A stretch of 64,000 bases of DNA. It comes from PALSA-911 sp963743035 (GTDB lineage: Bacteria; Pseudomonadota; Alphaproteobacteria; Acetobacterales; Acetobacteraceae). A model generated the notes under the pieces. The model was not told the DNA's origin. It ran no database searches and was given only the letters and a program-made list of their open reading frames with translations. Shown piece by piece: positions 33,392-41,776 of the stretch. Every line of letters starts with the position of its first letter. Within the stretch, counting starts at the first letter, position 1. The position numbers were made by a program, and so were the translations under genes. Where the stretch lies: contig CAVUOB010000012.1 in the NCBI GenBank assembly GCA_963743035.1, positions 62,001-126,000 of the forward strand. The letters are read 5' to 3'.

Positions 33392-34186
33392 TCAGACGAT
33401 GTAGCTGATGACGCCACCATCCACGCGAAGTGCCGCGCCCGTCGTTGCCGAGGCCGCCGGCGAGGCGAGATAGACGACAAGGTTCGCCACCTCTCGCGGT
33501 TCGGCAAAGCGTTGGATTAGCGACGTGGGCCGCGCGGTGCGGAAGAACTCCGCCTCGATCTCGGCGCGCGCCTTGCCCTGCTGCTGTGCCATTTGCTCGA
33601 GGAAGGTCTCAACACCCTCGCTGCGGGTCGGACCCGGCAGCACAGCATTCACCGTGATGGCGCTGCCCGCCATTTCCTCTGCCAGTCCGCGTGATACCGC
33701 CAGTTGCGCGGTCTTGGTCATCCCGTAATGGACCATGTCCTTGGGAATGTTCAGGGCTGATTCGCTGGAGATGAAGATCACCCTACCCCAGCCACGCTCC
33801 CGCATCCGGGGCGCGTAGTGGCGCGACAGGCGAACGCCGCTGAGTACGTTGGTTTCAAACATCCTCAACCAATCGGCGTCTTCAATGTCGAAGAACTGCT
33901 GGACCTTGAAGATGCCAACATTGTTGACGAGGATGTCGATCCCGGGCTCAGCTGCAATCAGTGCGTTGCAGCCTTCGGCGCTGCTGACATCGGCCGCAAT
34001 GCCGTTGACTGACGCACCGGGGACGTCGTTGCGAAGTCGCGACATTGCGCGGTCCACCGCGGCCTGTGTGCGTCCATTGACCACCACCGCCGCGCCCGCT
34101 GCGGCCAGTTCCCGCGTGATGGCAAAGCCGATTCCCGCGGTCGATCCGGTGACGAGCGCACGACGATTATGCAGGTCGATTTTCAT
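33392..34186 (-). CDS. Short-chain dehydrogenase/reductase
   Basis: A 264-residue classical SDR. The NADP-binding motif is LVTGSTAGIGFAITREL; the NNAG-type motif is ILVNNVGIFKVQQF; the catalytic Ser, Tyr and Lys are in IFISSESALNIPKDMVHYGMTK (Ser in SSES, Tyr and Lys in HYGMTK); and the PG motif is NAVLPGPTRSEG. It ends TGAALRVDGGVISYIV. ATG 34186 is chosen; a GTG 12 bases earlier is possible. It lies between a 3-hydroxyisobutyrate-dehydrogenase-like gene (17 bases upstream) and the quinone-reductase-like gene. The substrate is unknown; the three reductases may process one compound. Confidence 0.87.
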   Translation of the reverse strand: MKIDLHNRRALVTGSTAGIGFAITRELAAAGAAVVVNGRTQAAVDRAMSRLRNDVPGASVNGIAADVSSAEGCNALIAAEPGIDILVNNVGIFKVQQFFDIEDADWLRMFETNVLSGVRLSRHYAPRMRERGWGRVIFISSESALNIPKDMVHYGMTKTAQLAVSRGLAEEMAGSAITVNAVLPGPTRSEGVETFLEQMAQQQGKARAEIEAEFFRTARPTSLIQRFAEPREVANLVVYLASPAASATTGAALRVDGGVISYIV

Positions 34187-34203
34187 GGCAATGGCCACTT
34201 TTT

Positions 34204-35079
34204 TTACAGTCCTGCGTCCTCGGCTGCCACGCGCGCCAGCGCAGACCAGTCGAGGTTTTCACCGCCGCGCGCGATGCCGCTGATGAAACGATCGCGCACC
34301 AGGCTTGCCACCGGCATCGGCACACGCTTCGCCTCGGCTGCCGCCAGTGCGGATCGAATGTCCTTGAGGCCAAGCGGCATCGCAAACCCCGCCGGCTCGA
34401 AGTGCTGCTCGACGATCAGCTTGTCGTAGGTTTTGTACACTGGCGCTGCGAACAGGCTTTCCGTCATGACATCGACGAAACGCTGTGGATCGACGCCAGA
34501 CTTGCGCATCAGGGCGACGGCTTCGCCAAGGCATTCAATCATCGACGCGATCAGGAAGTTGCCACCGAGTTTCACGAGGTTGGCCCAGGGCGGCACATCG
34601 CCGATGATGAAGGTTCGCTGTCCGATGGCGTCGAACACCGGCTGGCACTGCGCGATCACGTCCGCGTCGCCGGCGGCAACCACGAATAGTTTGCCGGCCG
34701 CCGCGGCATCTGGCCGGCCGAACACCGGCGCTGCGAGATAACGGCGGCCGGCTGCAACATGTGCGGCGGCAAGTTGGTCCGACAACGCCACGGTGATCGT
34801 GCTCATGGAAATATGCGTGGTTTTTTCGCGCATTCCCTGAAGCACACCGTCCTTGCCGAGGGCCATCGCCAAGACGGCCGCGTCGTCGGCGAGCATGGTG
34901 ATCACCGCGTCGCCGGTGCTGGCGGCGGCCGGGTTGTCGGCAATGATCGCCCCTGAAGATTGCAGCTGTTCGGCGCGACTGCGGGTGCGATTGTAGACGG
35001 TGACCCGATGCTTGGCCTGGATCAGGCGAAGGGCGATTGCACTGCCCATGTGGCCCAAGCCGACGACACCTACATCCAT
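34204..35079 (-). CDS. NAD(P)-dependent oxidoreductase, beta-hydroxyacid dehydrogenase family
   Basis: A 291-residue protein of the 6-phosphogluconate/3-hydroxyisobutyrate dehydrogenase superfamily. The N-terminus MDVGVVGLGHMGSAIALRLI holds the dinucleotide-binding GxGxMG; NRTRSRAEQL would favour NADP. The substrate motif region (HISMSTITVALSDQLAAAHV) and the catalytic Lys in WANLVKLGGNFLIASMIE are present. Typical substrates are 3-hydroxyisobutyrate, tartronate semialdehyde or imines (imine reductase-like members have an Asp or Tyr elsewhere). First gene of a three-gene operon bounded on both sides by IS3 ends. Confidence 0.87.
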   Translation of the reverse strand: MDVGVVGLGHMGSAIALRLIQAKHRVTVYNRTRSRAEQLQSSGAIIADNPAAASTGDAVITMLADDAAVLAMALGKDGVLQGMREKTTHISMSTITVALSDQLAAAHVAAGRRYLAAPVFGRPDAAAAGKLFVVAAGDADVIAQCQPVFDAIGQRTFIIGDVPPWANLVKLGGNFLIASMIECLGEAVALMRKSGVDPQRFVDVMTESLFAAPVYKTYDKLIVEQHFEPAGFAMPLGLKDIRSALAAAEAKRVPMPVASLVRDRFISGIARGGENLDWSALARVAAEDAGL

Positions 35080-35239
35080 CGGTTACTCCTCTGGAATCTC
35101 TCTGGATCTCCCCTGGGTAAGCTGCGGTCCAGAAGCCGGCGATCGCGCCAATCAGTGGTTCGGCTGCGCCGTACTGGTCCAGCTGCAGTGGCCTCACTAC
35201 CCATTCTGCATCTCGGCTGGATCATGCGGCGGCGAGGCC

Positions 35240-35480
35240 GGCATTACCATGACCGTTGTCAACTTCGCCCCAGCGTCCTGTCTCGAACCTCAGTTGCTGG
35301 TCCGCGCCGAGTTCACCACCCTGCGGCTGCGGCTGAACAAGATCAGCGCACGGATCGTGGAGACGGCAAGCCGCGTGCGCGTCGCCTTCGCCGCAGCGCA
35401 CCCCGAGGCGCAACTGTTGGCTTTGTCAGCGCTCGCGCCAGTCTGTCTGGTCGGCCAAGATTGGGCTGCGGTCGAGGATC
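35240..35480 (+). pseudogene. C-terminal remnant resembling an IS1380-family transposase
   Basis: The plus strand reads LLVRAEFTTLRLRLNKISAR, then IVETASRVRVAFAAAHPEAQ, which is the pattern of the last 60 residues of IS1380-type transposases (AEFATLRLRL-K-AARV-ETATRIRVAFA). The catalytic core is missing and the upstream part is not family-like. Shortness makes this a tentative call. Confidence 0.5.
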
Positions 35481-35501
35481 TAACCCTTCCCCGATATGGT
35501 G

Positions 35502-35591
35502 CGAACCGTCCCGGGTTTTCCGGAGGCTCCTAACTGCGAGAAGGAGCTATGATGACGACAAGGAACAAGTTTTCACCTGAGGTCCGCGAAC
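35502..35591 (+). mobile_element. IS3 end fragment, truncated by IS6 copy 2
   Basis: CGAACCGTCCCGGGTTTTCC, the start of orfA (MMTTRNKFSPEVRER) and its leader match the right end of the IS3 at 31156-32386, but in opposite orientation. The fragment stops where the IS6 end GGCATTGTCACG begins at 35592. Confidence 0.85.
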
Positions 35592-36415
35592 GGCATTGTC
35601 ACGTTAACTGACGAAGGACGAATCTGGGCTCGAAGTATTGGGTGCGACGCGGTCATGCGGCCTTTCGTGGACAAGTCTCCTCCTTCCAAACTTGGAAGGC
35701 TTTCGCACGCGCTGAACGGTAGCTCTTTGCTGTTGACCGATGGCGTCGCGGACGGAAGTGCCCGTCGATGAAGGCGTGCGCCGACAGGAAACGCTGTGCC
35801 TGTCGTACGGATTTGAACCGTTGCATTTGCCGCTCTCGGTGCCGCGTCGCTCGATGCGAGTTCTCAGCGCGATTGTTCAGATAACGGCTTTCCCGGTGCT
35901 CGACGTCAGGAAGAAGCTCGCGCTTTGCGACGCCATAGCTCTTCAATTTGTCGGTGATCGGGACGCGCGGTACATACTTCAGGCCCTTCAGCAGTCGCTC
36001 GAAGAAGCGCTTTGCCGCCCCGGCATCGCGGCGCGTCTGCACCAGAATATCGAGCACGATGCCGTCCTGATCGACGGCGCGCCAGAGATAGCGCAACTCT
36101 CCCTGGATCCGGATAAAGACCTCGTCCATGTGCCACTTGTCACCCGGTCTTGGCCGGCGCCGACACAGATTGTTTGCGAAACTGGCGCCGAACTTCAGGC
36201 ACCAACGACGGATGCTCTCGTAGGACACGATCACGCTGCGTTCGGCCAGAATCAGCCCGACATCGCGAAAGCTCAGGCTGAACACGTGGTAGAGCCAGAC
36301 GGCGTGACTGATGAGCTCGGCCGGAAAGCGGTGACGGTAGTGCGGGTCTGGTGGCTTTTTCATCCTACCATCCTGTGCCAAGCCACTGCCGACCGCCAGT
36401 TACCGTGACAATGCC
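35592..36415 (-). mobile_element. IS6-family insertion sequence, copy 2 (824 bp)
   Basis: Ends GGCATTGTCACGTTAACTG (left) and the complement of GGCATTGTCACGGTAACTG (right). It sits between an IS3 fragment and a truncated fourth IS6 copy. Flanking octamers CCGCGAAC and TGCAACTC do not match, so no target duplication survives. Confidence 0.9.
35653..36363 (-). CDS. IS6-family DDE transposase (copy 2)
   Basis: A 236-residue transposase with intact frame and catalytic residues (KWHMDEVFIRI, ITDKLKSYG, NNRAENSHRA). It differs from copy 1 at, for example, ANNLCRRRP for ANNLRRRRP, RFFERLLKG for RFFKRLLKG, and RVPITDK for RVLITDK. Being replicative transposases, IS6 elements often leave deletions and cointegrates, which fits the truncated neighbours on both sides of this copy. 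Confidence 0.92.
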   Translation of the reverse strand: MKKPPDPHYRHRFPAELISHAVWLYHVFSLSFRDVGLILAERSVIVSYESIRRWCLKFGASFANNLCRRRPRPGDKWHMDEVFIRIQGELRYLWRAVDQDGIVLDILVQTRRDAGAAKRFFERLLKGLKYVPRVPITDKLKSYGVAKRELLPDVEHRESRYLNNRAENSHRATRHRERQMQRFKSVRQAQRFLSAHAFIDGHFRPRRHRSTAKSYRSARAKAFQVWKEETCPRKAA

Positions 36416-36687
36416 TGCAACTCGCCCTGGATCCGAATGAAGACCTCGTCCAAATGCCATTTGTCACCCGGCTTCGGCCGGCGCCGGCGAAGATTGGTGG
36501 CGAAACTCGCACCGAACTTCAGGCACCACCGTCGGATGCTCTCATACGAGACGACGATGCCATGCTCCGCCAGGATCAGCTCCACATCCCGAAAACTCAG
36601 GCTAAACACGTGATAGAGCCAGACCGCGTGGCCAATGAGTTCAGCTGGGAAGCGATGGCGATTGTGCGGGTCAGGTGGCTTCTTCAT
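36416..36687 (-). pseudogene. IS6-family transposase, 3'-truncated
   Basis: Encodes MKKPPDPHNRHRFPAELIGH through KWHLDEVFIRIQGEL, then runs into the end of copy 2. It is the most divergent of the IS6 copies (for example AEHGIVVSYESI, ATNLRRRRPKPG). The second Asp and the Glu are lost. Confidence 0.85.
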
Positions 36688-36739
36688 ACCACTATCCTCG
36701 TCCAAGCTGCCATCAGCCGCCAGTTAACGTGACAATGCC
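36416..36739 (-). mobile_element. IS6-family element, copy 4, truncated
   Basis: Only the 5' end remains: terminal repeat GGCATTGTCACGTTAACTG (complement at 36721-36739), leader and the first 90 or so codons of the transposase (36687 to 36416). It abuts copy 2 directly, so copy 2 replaced the remainder by insertion or recombination. Confidence 0.85.
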
Positions 36740-36747
36740 CGCGCCGC

Positions 36748-38121
36748 TCACCTCACGTTGCGCCAATCTCCTTTCACCGTCGCATCGATCGCGGCGGCAA
36801 GGTCGACCGAAGCCTCGCCGGGCACGCGGATGCGGGTGAACTTACCCTCCGGGGCATCGAGCGGCACCGTCGCGTCCAGGCCCATCTTTGCGCCAACGCC
36901 GCCGTGGGTCGAGGGGTCGAGCTTGGAGCCTTGGCTGTTAGAGATCACCACCAGGTCGCGATCCGCCTGGAAGCGGGTGGTCACCGCCCATTCGACTTCG
37001 CGCGAGTTGTGGATGTCGACATCCTCGTCGACCACGATGACGGTCTTGAGGTCGTAATGGCCGCCGAACGCGCCGAGGATGACGTTCTTCGCCTCGCCCT
37101 CCTGACGCTTGTGCATCTGCACATACAGCACGTAGCGTCCGATGCCGCCCATCGATAGATGCACGTCGCGCACGGTGGGGAAAGAGCGTTGCAGATGGCG
37201 CAGCAGCGTAGATTTGCGCGGGATGGCGCCGAGCAGCAGATGCTCGTTCGCGCCGCCGACGATGGTGTGAAAGATCGGATCGCGGCGATGGGTGATGCGG
37301 TCGATCCTGGCGACGTGGCGATCCGCCCGTTCGCCATAGTATTGCGGGAACTCGCCGAACGGCCCCTCCGGCGCGCGGGTGCGCGGCAGGATGCGCCCCT
37401 CCAGCACGATCTCGGCATGTGCGGGCACGCGGACCTGGTTGGTGCGGCAGCGGACGACGTCCAGCGGGGCGCCGTGCAGGGCGCCGGCGATTTCCAGCTC
37501 GTCATGGTCGATCGGCACAATGGCCTGAAAGGCGAGGGCCGTCAGCGGATCGACGCCGATGACGATGGCGATCTCCAGCGCGTCGCCCTGAGCCTCGGCG
37601 GTCTCGAAGAAAGCGTTGGTGTGGCGCGGCAGCAGTACGCCGAGTTCATCGGGCGCGCTGACCTGGCAGCGATGGATCGACACGTTCTGAATGCCGGTGC
37701 GCGGGTTGCGCGCGACCATCAGCCCCGCGCTGACATAGGGGCCCGAATCAAGCTCGTTATGCGTGGGGATGGGGAGCTGGGCGAGCAGATCGACCGGCGC
37801 GTGCTCCACGTCCTGGACCGGCGCATCCGAGACCTCGCGCCACGGCAGCGGGTTGGCGGCGGCGTGGGCGAAGCGGCCGAGCACCTCGCTGCCGGCCACG
37901 CCCATCGCATCGGCGATCCAGGCGCGGTCGCCGAGAAGGCCGGAGACCACGGTAATGTCGTGGCCGCCGGGGCGTGGGAAGAACGTGGCCCGTTCGCCGT
38001 CCAGCCGCTTGGAGATGGCCGCAAGCTCGTGGCGCAGTGCCACGCCGGGGCGGATCACGGCCAAGCGGTCATGGGCGGCGAGATGGTCGAGCCAGTCCCG
38101 CAGCGAGGTGACGGGCTGCAT
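36748..38121 (-). CDS. hmfF: UbiD-family decarboxylase, probable 2,5-furandicarboxylate decarboxylase
   Basis: A 457-residue prenylated-FMN-dependent decarboxylase. The cofactor and catalytic residues match Fdc1: Asn and Arg in TGIQNVSIHRCQV (N and R five apart) and the two Glu in RAPEGPFGEFPQYYG (EGPFGE spacing). FGGHYDLKTVIVVDEDVDIH is also typical. The start is at MQPVTSLRDW (38121), 4 bases after the stop of the upstream gene. In the hmf pathway this enzyme removes CO2 from furan-2,5-dicarboxylate to give 2-furoate. The prenyltransferase UbiX needed for the cofactor is not in the window. The family is certain; the substrate is inferred from operon content and order. Confidence 0.72.
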   Translation of the reverse strand: MQPVTSLRDWLDHLAAHDRLAVIRPGVALRHELAAISKRLDGERATFFPRPGGHDITVVSGLLGDRAWIADAMGVAGSEVLGRFAHAAANPLPWREVSDAPVQDVEHAPVDLLAQLPIPTHNELDSGPYVSAGLMVARNPRTGIQNVSIHRCQVSAPDELGVLLPRHTNAFFETAEAQGDALEIAIVIGVDPLTALAFQAIVPIDHDELEIAGALHGAPLDVVRCRTNQVRVPAHAEIVLEGRILPRTRAPEGPFGEFPQYYGERADRHVARIDRITHRRDPIFHTIVGGANEHLLLGAIPRKSTLLRHLQRSFPTVRDVHLSMGGIGRYVLYVQMHKRQEGEAKNVILGAFGGHYDLKTVIVVDEDVDIHNSREVEWAVTTRFQADRDLVVISNSQGSKLDPSTHGGVGAKMGLDATVPLDAPEGKFTRIRVPGEASVDLAAAIDATVKGDWRNVR

Positions 38122-38125
38122 TTGG

Positions 38126-38920
38126 CTAGCTTCCCTGGAATTTCGGCGCGCGCTTCTCGTGGAAGGCCGCGACACCCTCGCGGAAATCATCGGACGAACG
38201 CAGCCGGCTGTAGCAGTGGCCTTCCATCTCAATGGCGATGGAGAGTGTTGCGTCCTCGGTGTCGTTGAGCAGCTTCTTGGCAGTGCGCTGGGCGAGCGGG
38301 GAGAACTCGATCAGTTCGCGCACCAGCGCATCGGTCGCCGATTCCAGTTGGTCGTCCGGCACGACCTCGGTAACGACGCCCCAGTCATAGGCCTGCTGCG
38401 CTTTGATCCGCCTGGAGCGCATCACAATGTCTTTCGTGCGGGTGATGCCGACCATCTTCTGCAGCCGCGCCGAACCGCCGGAGCCGGGGATCTGGCCGAG
38501 TTTCTGTTCGGGCAGAGCGTACTGCGCGGTCTCCGACGCGATGCGGAAATCGCAGGCCAGCGAGATTTCGAAGCCAACGCCGAAGCAGTACCCGCGATTT
38601 GCCGCGATGACCGGCTTGCTACAGCGCGCAGGCGCCGCGATGTTCCAGGCGAGCTTGGAGACATGTTCGGGCGAGGCTTCCAGGAATCCGCGGATGTAGC
38701 CGCCCGAGGAGAAATGCTTGCCAGTGGCGCGCAGCACAATGATGCGCAGGCGCGGGTCGGCGTCCAGCGCTTCGAAGGCCGCGCGCAACTCATCGCGCTG
38801 CGACATGGCGATGGTGTTGTACTCCGGGCGATCCAGCACGATGTCGCCGCGCTGGCGTGCGAGGTCGATCTCGACGCGGAAACCATCATGCTGGGTAGTT
38901 TCGATAGCGGTTTCGTTCAT
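38126..38920 (-). CDS. hmfE: Enoyl-CoA hydratase/isomerase-family protein, probable 2-oxoglutaryl-CoA hydrolase of furoate degradation
   Basis: A 264-residue crotonase-fold enzyme. The oxyanion-hole segments are HFSSGGYIRGFLE and NRGYCFGVGFEISLACDFRI; PEQKLGQIPGSGGSARLQKM holds the position of the second catalytic Glu. The protein departs from standard hydratases in several active-site positions, in line with a hydrolase or ring-opening role. It overlaps the CoA-ligase gene by 4 bases (ATGA at 38917-38920) and precedes the UbiD gene by 4 bases. In the hmf pathway the crotonase HmfE acts after ring hydroxylation, giving 2-oxoglutarate. The assignment rests on synteny. Confidence 0.66.
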   Translation of the reverse strand: MNETAIETTQHDGFRVEIDLARQRGDIVLDRPEYNTIAMSQRDELRAAFEALDADPRLRIIVLRATGKHFSSGGYIRGFLEASPEHVSKLAWNIAAPARCSKPVIAANRGYCFGVGFEISLACDFRIASETAQYALPEQKLGQIPGSGGSARLQKMVGITRTKDIVMRSRRIKAQQAYDWGVVTEVVPDDQLESATDALVRELIEFSPLAQRTAKKLLNDTEDATLSIAIEMEGHCYSRLRSSDDFREGVAAFHEKRAPKFQGS

Positions 38921-40461
38921 GACCTGATTTCCTTTGGTTCCTGGCGATATGGTTGGGTTTCCGGCGAGTAGTCACCCTCGACGAGTTTGCGTCGCAGCAG
39001 CTTGCCGACCGGTGATTTCGGTATCGCGTCGACAAAGACGAAGCGGCGCGGACGCTTGAAGTTGGCCAGGCCGGAGGTGCGGCAATGCGCGTCAAGCTCA
39101 GCCTCCGTGACCGGGGCGCAGCGCTGGATGAAGGCGGTGACGATCTTGCCCCAGCGCTCGTCGGGCAGGCCGACTACGGCCACTTCTGAAACAGCAGCGT
39201 GCAGCGATAGGCAGTTCTCCACCTCGACCGGCGAGACGTTCTCACCGCCGGTGATGATCATGTCGTCCACCCGGCCGGTGACGAACAGGTCGCCGTCGGC
39301 GTCGATGTAGCCGGTGTCGCCGGTGAGATACCAACCGTCGCGCAGGGCGCGGGCATTGGCGTCCGGGCGGCGCCAATAGCCCTCGAAGGCCTCGTCGCCC
39401 GCGAGGAGCGCGGCGATTTCGCCCTCCTCACTCGGTGCGGCCACGATATTCACGTCGTTGTAGCCCAGCTTGATGACGCGGATCATCTGGTTCAACCCGG
39501 CGCGGCCGGCGCACGCGGGCTTGCGCGTGGCGTCCTGGTTGATCGTCACGGTGTAAACTTCGGAACTGCCGTAGTGGTTGACGAACAGGTCGGGCGCAAA
39601 AGCAGCTTGCAGTTTCTGCAGCAGCCCGTCCGTCATTGGTGCGCCAGCGAATCCAAGCTTCCGTACGCTTGTGGTATCGGTGGCAGCGAAGTCCGGGTGG
39701 TTCACAAGGTCATGGTACAGCGTCGGCACCAAATAGAGGTTCGACACCCGTTCGGCTGCAATTAAAGCAAGCGCGGTCTTCACGTCGAAGCGCGGCAGGC
39801 AGACGAACTTGCCGCCAATCAGTGACATCGCCAGCAAGGACCGCACGCCCATCGTGTGGTAGATCGGCATCACTCCAAGCGTCGCCTCGCCGCGCCGGTA
39901 GAGGTTCTGTGCCACATGCGCAAGCGCCCCCGCGCGTTCGGCATGGTGGCGCCGCGGCACGCCCTTGGGGCGCGAGGTGGTGCCGGAGGTGTAGAGCATC
40001 AGCGACCAGTCAGAGGACGCCGCCTGCGGCACCGCGTCAGCGGCGCGCGCGTCCCGCAGTTCGGCGAAGCTCTCACTTCCGACGCGGAGACGCCGCAGGG
40101 TGGCGGCACGTGGCGCCGCAGCAACGGAAGTAGCCGAGACGTCCTCGAAGACGATCGCCCGCGCCTCGGCGTCGACCAGGCAGTATTCCAGTTCGTCGGC
40201 CGTCGCACGCCAATTGAGCGGAGTAATGATGATGCCGGCGAACTGGCAGGCCCAGTGGAGGGTGGCCGCGTCGAGGCGGTTCTGCAGGAGAGTGACGAGA
40301 TGGTCGCCCTTGCGCAGGTCAAGCTGGCGCAGCCCGTCGACCAGGGCGCTGACCTGCCGGAACCACGCGCTGTAGGTCAGCCGCACGGGCCCATCGACGA
40401 TGGCGACCGCGTTCGGGTCGCGCGCGACGCTGGCGAGGAAGGAGGTGCCGAGATCGAGCAT
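38917..40461 (-). CDS. hmfD: AMP-dependent acyl-CoA ligase, probable 2-furoyl-CoA synthetase
   Basis: A 514-residue adenylate-forming enzyme. The P-loop-like motif is LMLYTSGTTSRPKGVP; the hinge and ATP-binding Asp are in DGWYLTGDTGYIDADG; the C-terminal catalytic Lys is in IPKSPVGKLLRRKLV; and HYGSSEVYTVT is the A5 motif. ATG at 40461 overlaps the TGA of the preceding gene by one base (TGATG), so the pair is translationally coupled. It would activate 2-furoate, or another small (hetero)aromatic acid, for the molybdenum hydroxylase encoded just upstream. The family is clear; the substrate is inferred from context. Confidence 0.7.
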   Translation of the reverse strand: MLDLGTSFLASVARDPNAVAIVDGPVRLTYSAWFRQVSALVDGLRQLDLRKGDHLVTLLQNRLDAATLHWACQFAGIIITPLNWRATADELEYCLVDAEARAIVFEDVSATSVAAAPRAATLRRLRVGSESFAELRDARAADAVPQAASSDWSLMLYTSGTTSRPKGVPRRHHAERAGALAHVAQNLYRRGEATLGVMPIYHTMGVRSLLAMSLIGGKFVCLPRFDVKTALALIAAERVSNLYLVPTLYHDLVNHPDFAATDTTSVRKLGFAGAPMTDGLLQKLQAAFAPDLFVNHYGSSEVYTVTINQDATRKPACAGRAGLNQMIRVIKLGYNDVNIVAAPSEEGEIAALLAGDEAFEGYWRRPDANARALRDGWYLTGDTGYIDADGDLFVTGRVDDMIITGGENVSPVEVENCLSLHAAVSEVAVVGLPDERWGKIVTAFIQRCAPVTEAELDAHCRTSGLANFKRPRRFVFVDAIPKSPVGKLLRRKLVEGDYSPETQPYRQEPKEIRS

Positions 40462-40964
40462 CAGGGAACTCCGGCCGAAAGGCGCTCTTGTGCAGCGCGG
40501 GCGGCGCGCAGGATGGGGGCATAGCCGGTGCAGCGGCAGAGGTGGCCCGATAGCAATTCGCGCAGTTCCGCCTCGCTCGCATGAGGCTGGCGCGTGAGGA
40601 ACGCATCGAGCGACATCAGGATTCCGGGTGTGCAGAAGCCGCATTGCAGGGCGTGGAATTCGCGAAAGCATTCCTGCAGGACTGACAGCCGGTCCGGCGC
40701 GGGGGCGAGGCCCTCGACCGTGCGGATATCCGCGCCGTCCATCTGTACCGCGAGCACCAGGCAGGAACGGGTTGGTTCGCCGTCGATCTGCACCGTGCAG
40801 GCGCCGCAGACGCCGTGCTCGCAACCGACATGAGTGCCGGTGGCACCCAGCGTGTGGCGCAGGAAATCATGCAGCAGGCGGCGCGGTTCGGCCTCGCCCG
40901 AAACCGGCCGGCCATTCAGGGTAAATCGGACAGTGTGACGCTGTTCGGCGCTCAGGCGAGGCAT
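40461..40964 (-). CDS. hmfC: [2Fe-2S] subunit of a molybdenum hydroxylase, probable furoyl-CoA dehydrogenase
   Basis: A 167-residue small subunit of the xanthine dehydrogenase family (CoxS-like). The plant-type cluster is bound by GCEHGVCGACTVQIDG plus the Cys of TRSCLVLAV, and the second cluster by QCGFCTPGILMSLDAF and HLCRCTGYAPIL. It passes electrons from the molybdenum site to the FAD subunit. It overlaps the FAD-subunit gene by 13 bases and the CoA-ligase gene by 1 base, so all are one operon. Length and motif spacing are normal. Confidence 0.78.
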   Translation of the reverse strand: MPRLSAEQRHTVRFTLNGRPVSGEAEPRRLLHDFLRHTLGATGTHVGCEHGVCGACTVQIDGEPTRSCLVLAVQMDGADIRTVEGLAPAPDRLSVLQECFREFHALQCGFCTPGILMSLDAFLTRQPHASEAELRELLSGHLCRCTGYAPILRAARAAQERLSAGVP

Positions 40965-41776
40965 TGCTGGGCCTCCAGGCAGACGTCACGGCCGAGCCGG
41001 CGGACGAGTTCGCGGCGGTAGTGGGCGGTGGCGTGCAGATCATCGCGCGCATCGAGCGACCAGGCGAAGGCGTCGAGCGCATCGTCCCAGGTCTTGGGAT
41101 CGACGGGCAGCAGCACGGATCGCGGCGTGTCGGCGACGCCCGCCACGGCAAGGCGCACACCGTCGGGTCCGGCGGCGGCGGCACAGCCGACAATGGCAAA
41201 ATCGCCGTGGCGGCGGGCGACCTCGCGGAACGCGTAGCCGTGGCCGGCGCGCGCAGTGGGAATCGAGATGACTTCGATGACCTCGTCATCCGCTCGGGCC
41301 GTGGCCATCATGCCGGTGAAGAACTCCGCCGCCGGCAGCGTCCGCGCCTTGCGGCGGGAGCGGAGATGGACGCTGCCTTCGAGGGCGGTCAGCACCAGCG
41401 CTACCTCGGCACTCGGGTCGGCATGGGCCACGGAGCCGCAAAGCGTGCCGCGGCTGCGCGTCTGTTCATGCCCGAGCCAGGGCATGGCCGCGGCCAGCAG
41501 GGGAACGCGCTGGCCGAGACTGGCGTGGCGCATCACCGCAACCTGCCGCACAGCCGCACCGATGCGCAGGGCGGAACCCGTGTCGGAGATGGATTGCCAC
41601 TCGGCTACGTGCATCACATCGACCAGCACTGCCGGCCGGGCGAGACGCATGTTCAGCATCGGCATCAGCGACTGGCCGCCGGCGATTACGCGCGCCTCGC
41701 TGCCCTCCTGGTGCAGGGTCTCCAGCACCTCGGCAGCATTCCGGGCGCGCAGATAGTCGAATTTCGGCGGCTTCAT
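40952..41776 (-). CDS. hmfB: FAD-binding subunit of a molybdenum hydroxylase, probable furoyl-CoA dehydrogenase
   Basis: A 274-residue medium subunit (CoxM-like). The FAD pyrophosphate motif is ARVIAGGQSLMPMLNMRLA and the second flavin segment is TRSRGTLCGSVAHADPSAEV; the C-terminal CO-dehydrogenase-flavoprotein domain begins about residue 175 (GYAFREVARRHGDFAIVGCA). ATG 41776 overlaps the stop of the large-subunit gene by four bases (ATGA). It shuttles electrons from the FeS subunit to an external acceptor. Confidence 0.78.
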   Translation of the reverse strand: MKPPKFDYLRARNAAEVLETLHQEGSEARVIAGGQSLMPMLNMRLARPAVLVDVMHVAEWQSISDTGSALRIGAAVRQVAVMRHASLGQRVPLLAAAMPWLGHEQTRSRGTLCGSVAHADPSAEVALVLTALEGSVHLRSRRKARTLPAAEFFTGMMATARADDEVIEVISIPTARAGHGYAFREVARRHGDFAIVGCAAAAGPDGVRLAVAGVADTPRSVLLPVDPKTWDDALDAFAWSLDARDDLHATAHYRRELVRRLGRDVCLEAQQCLA

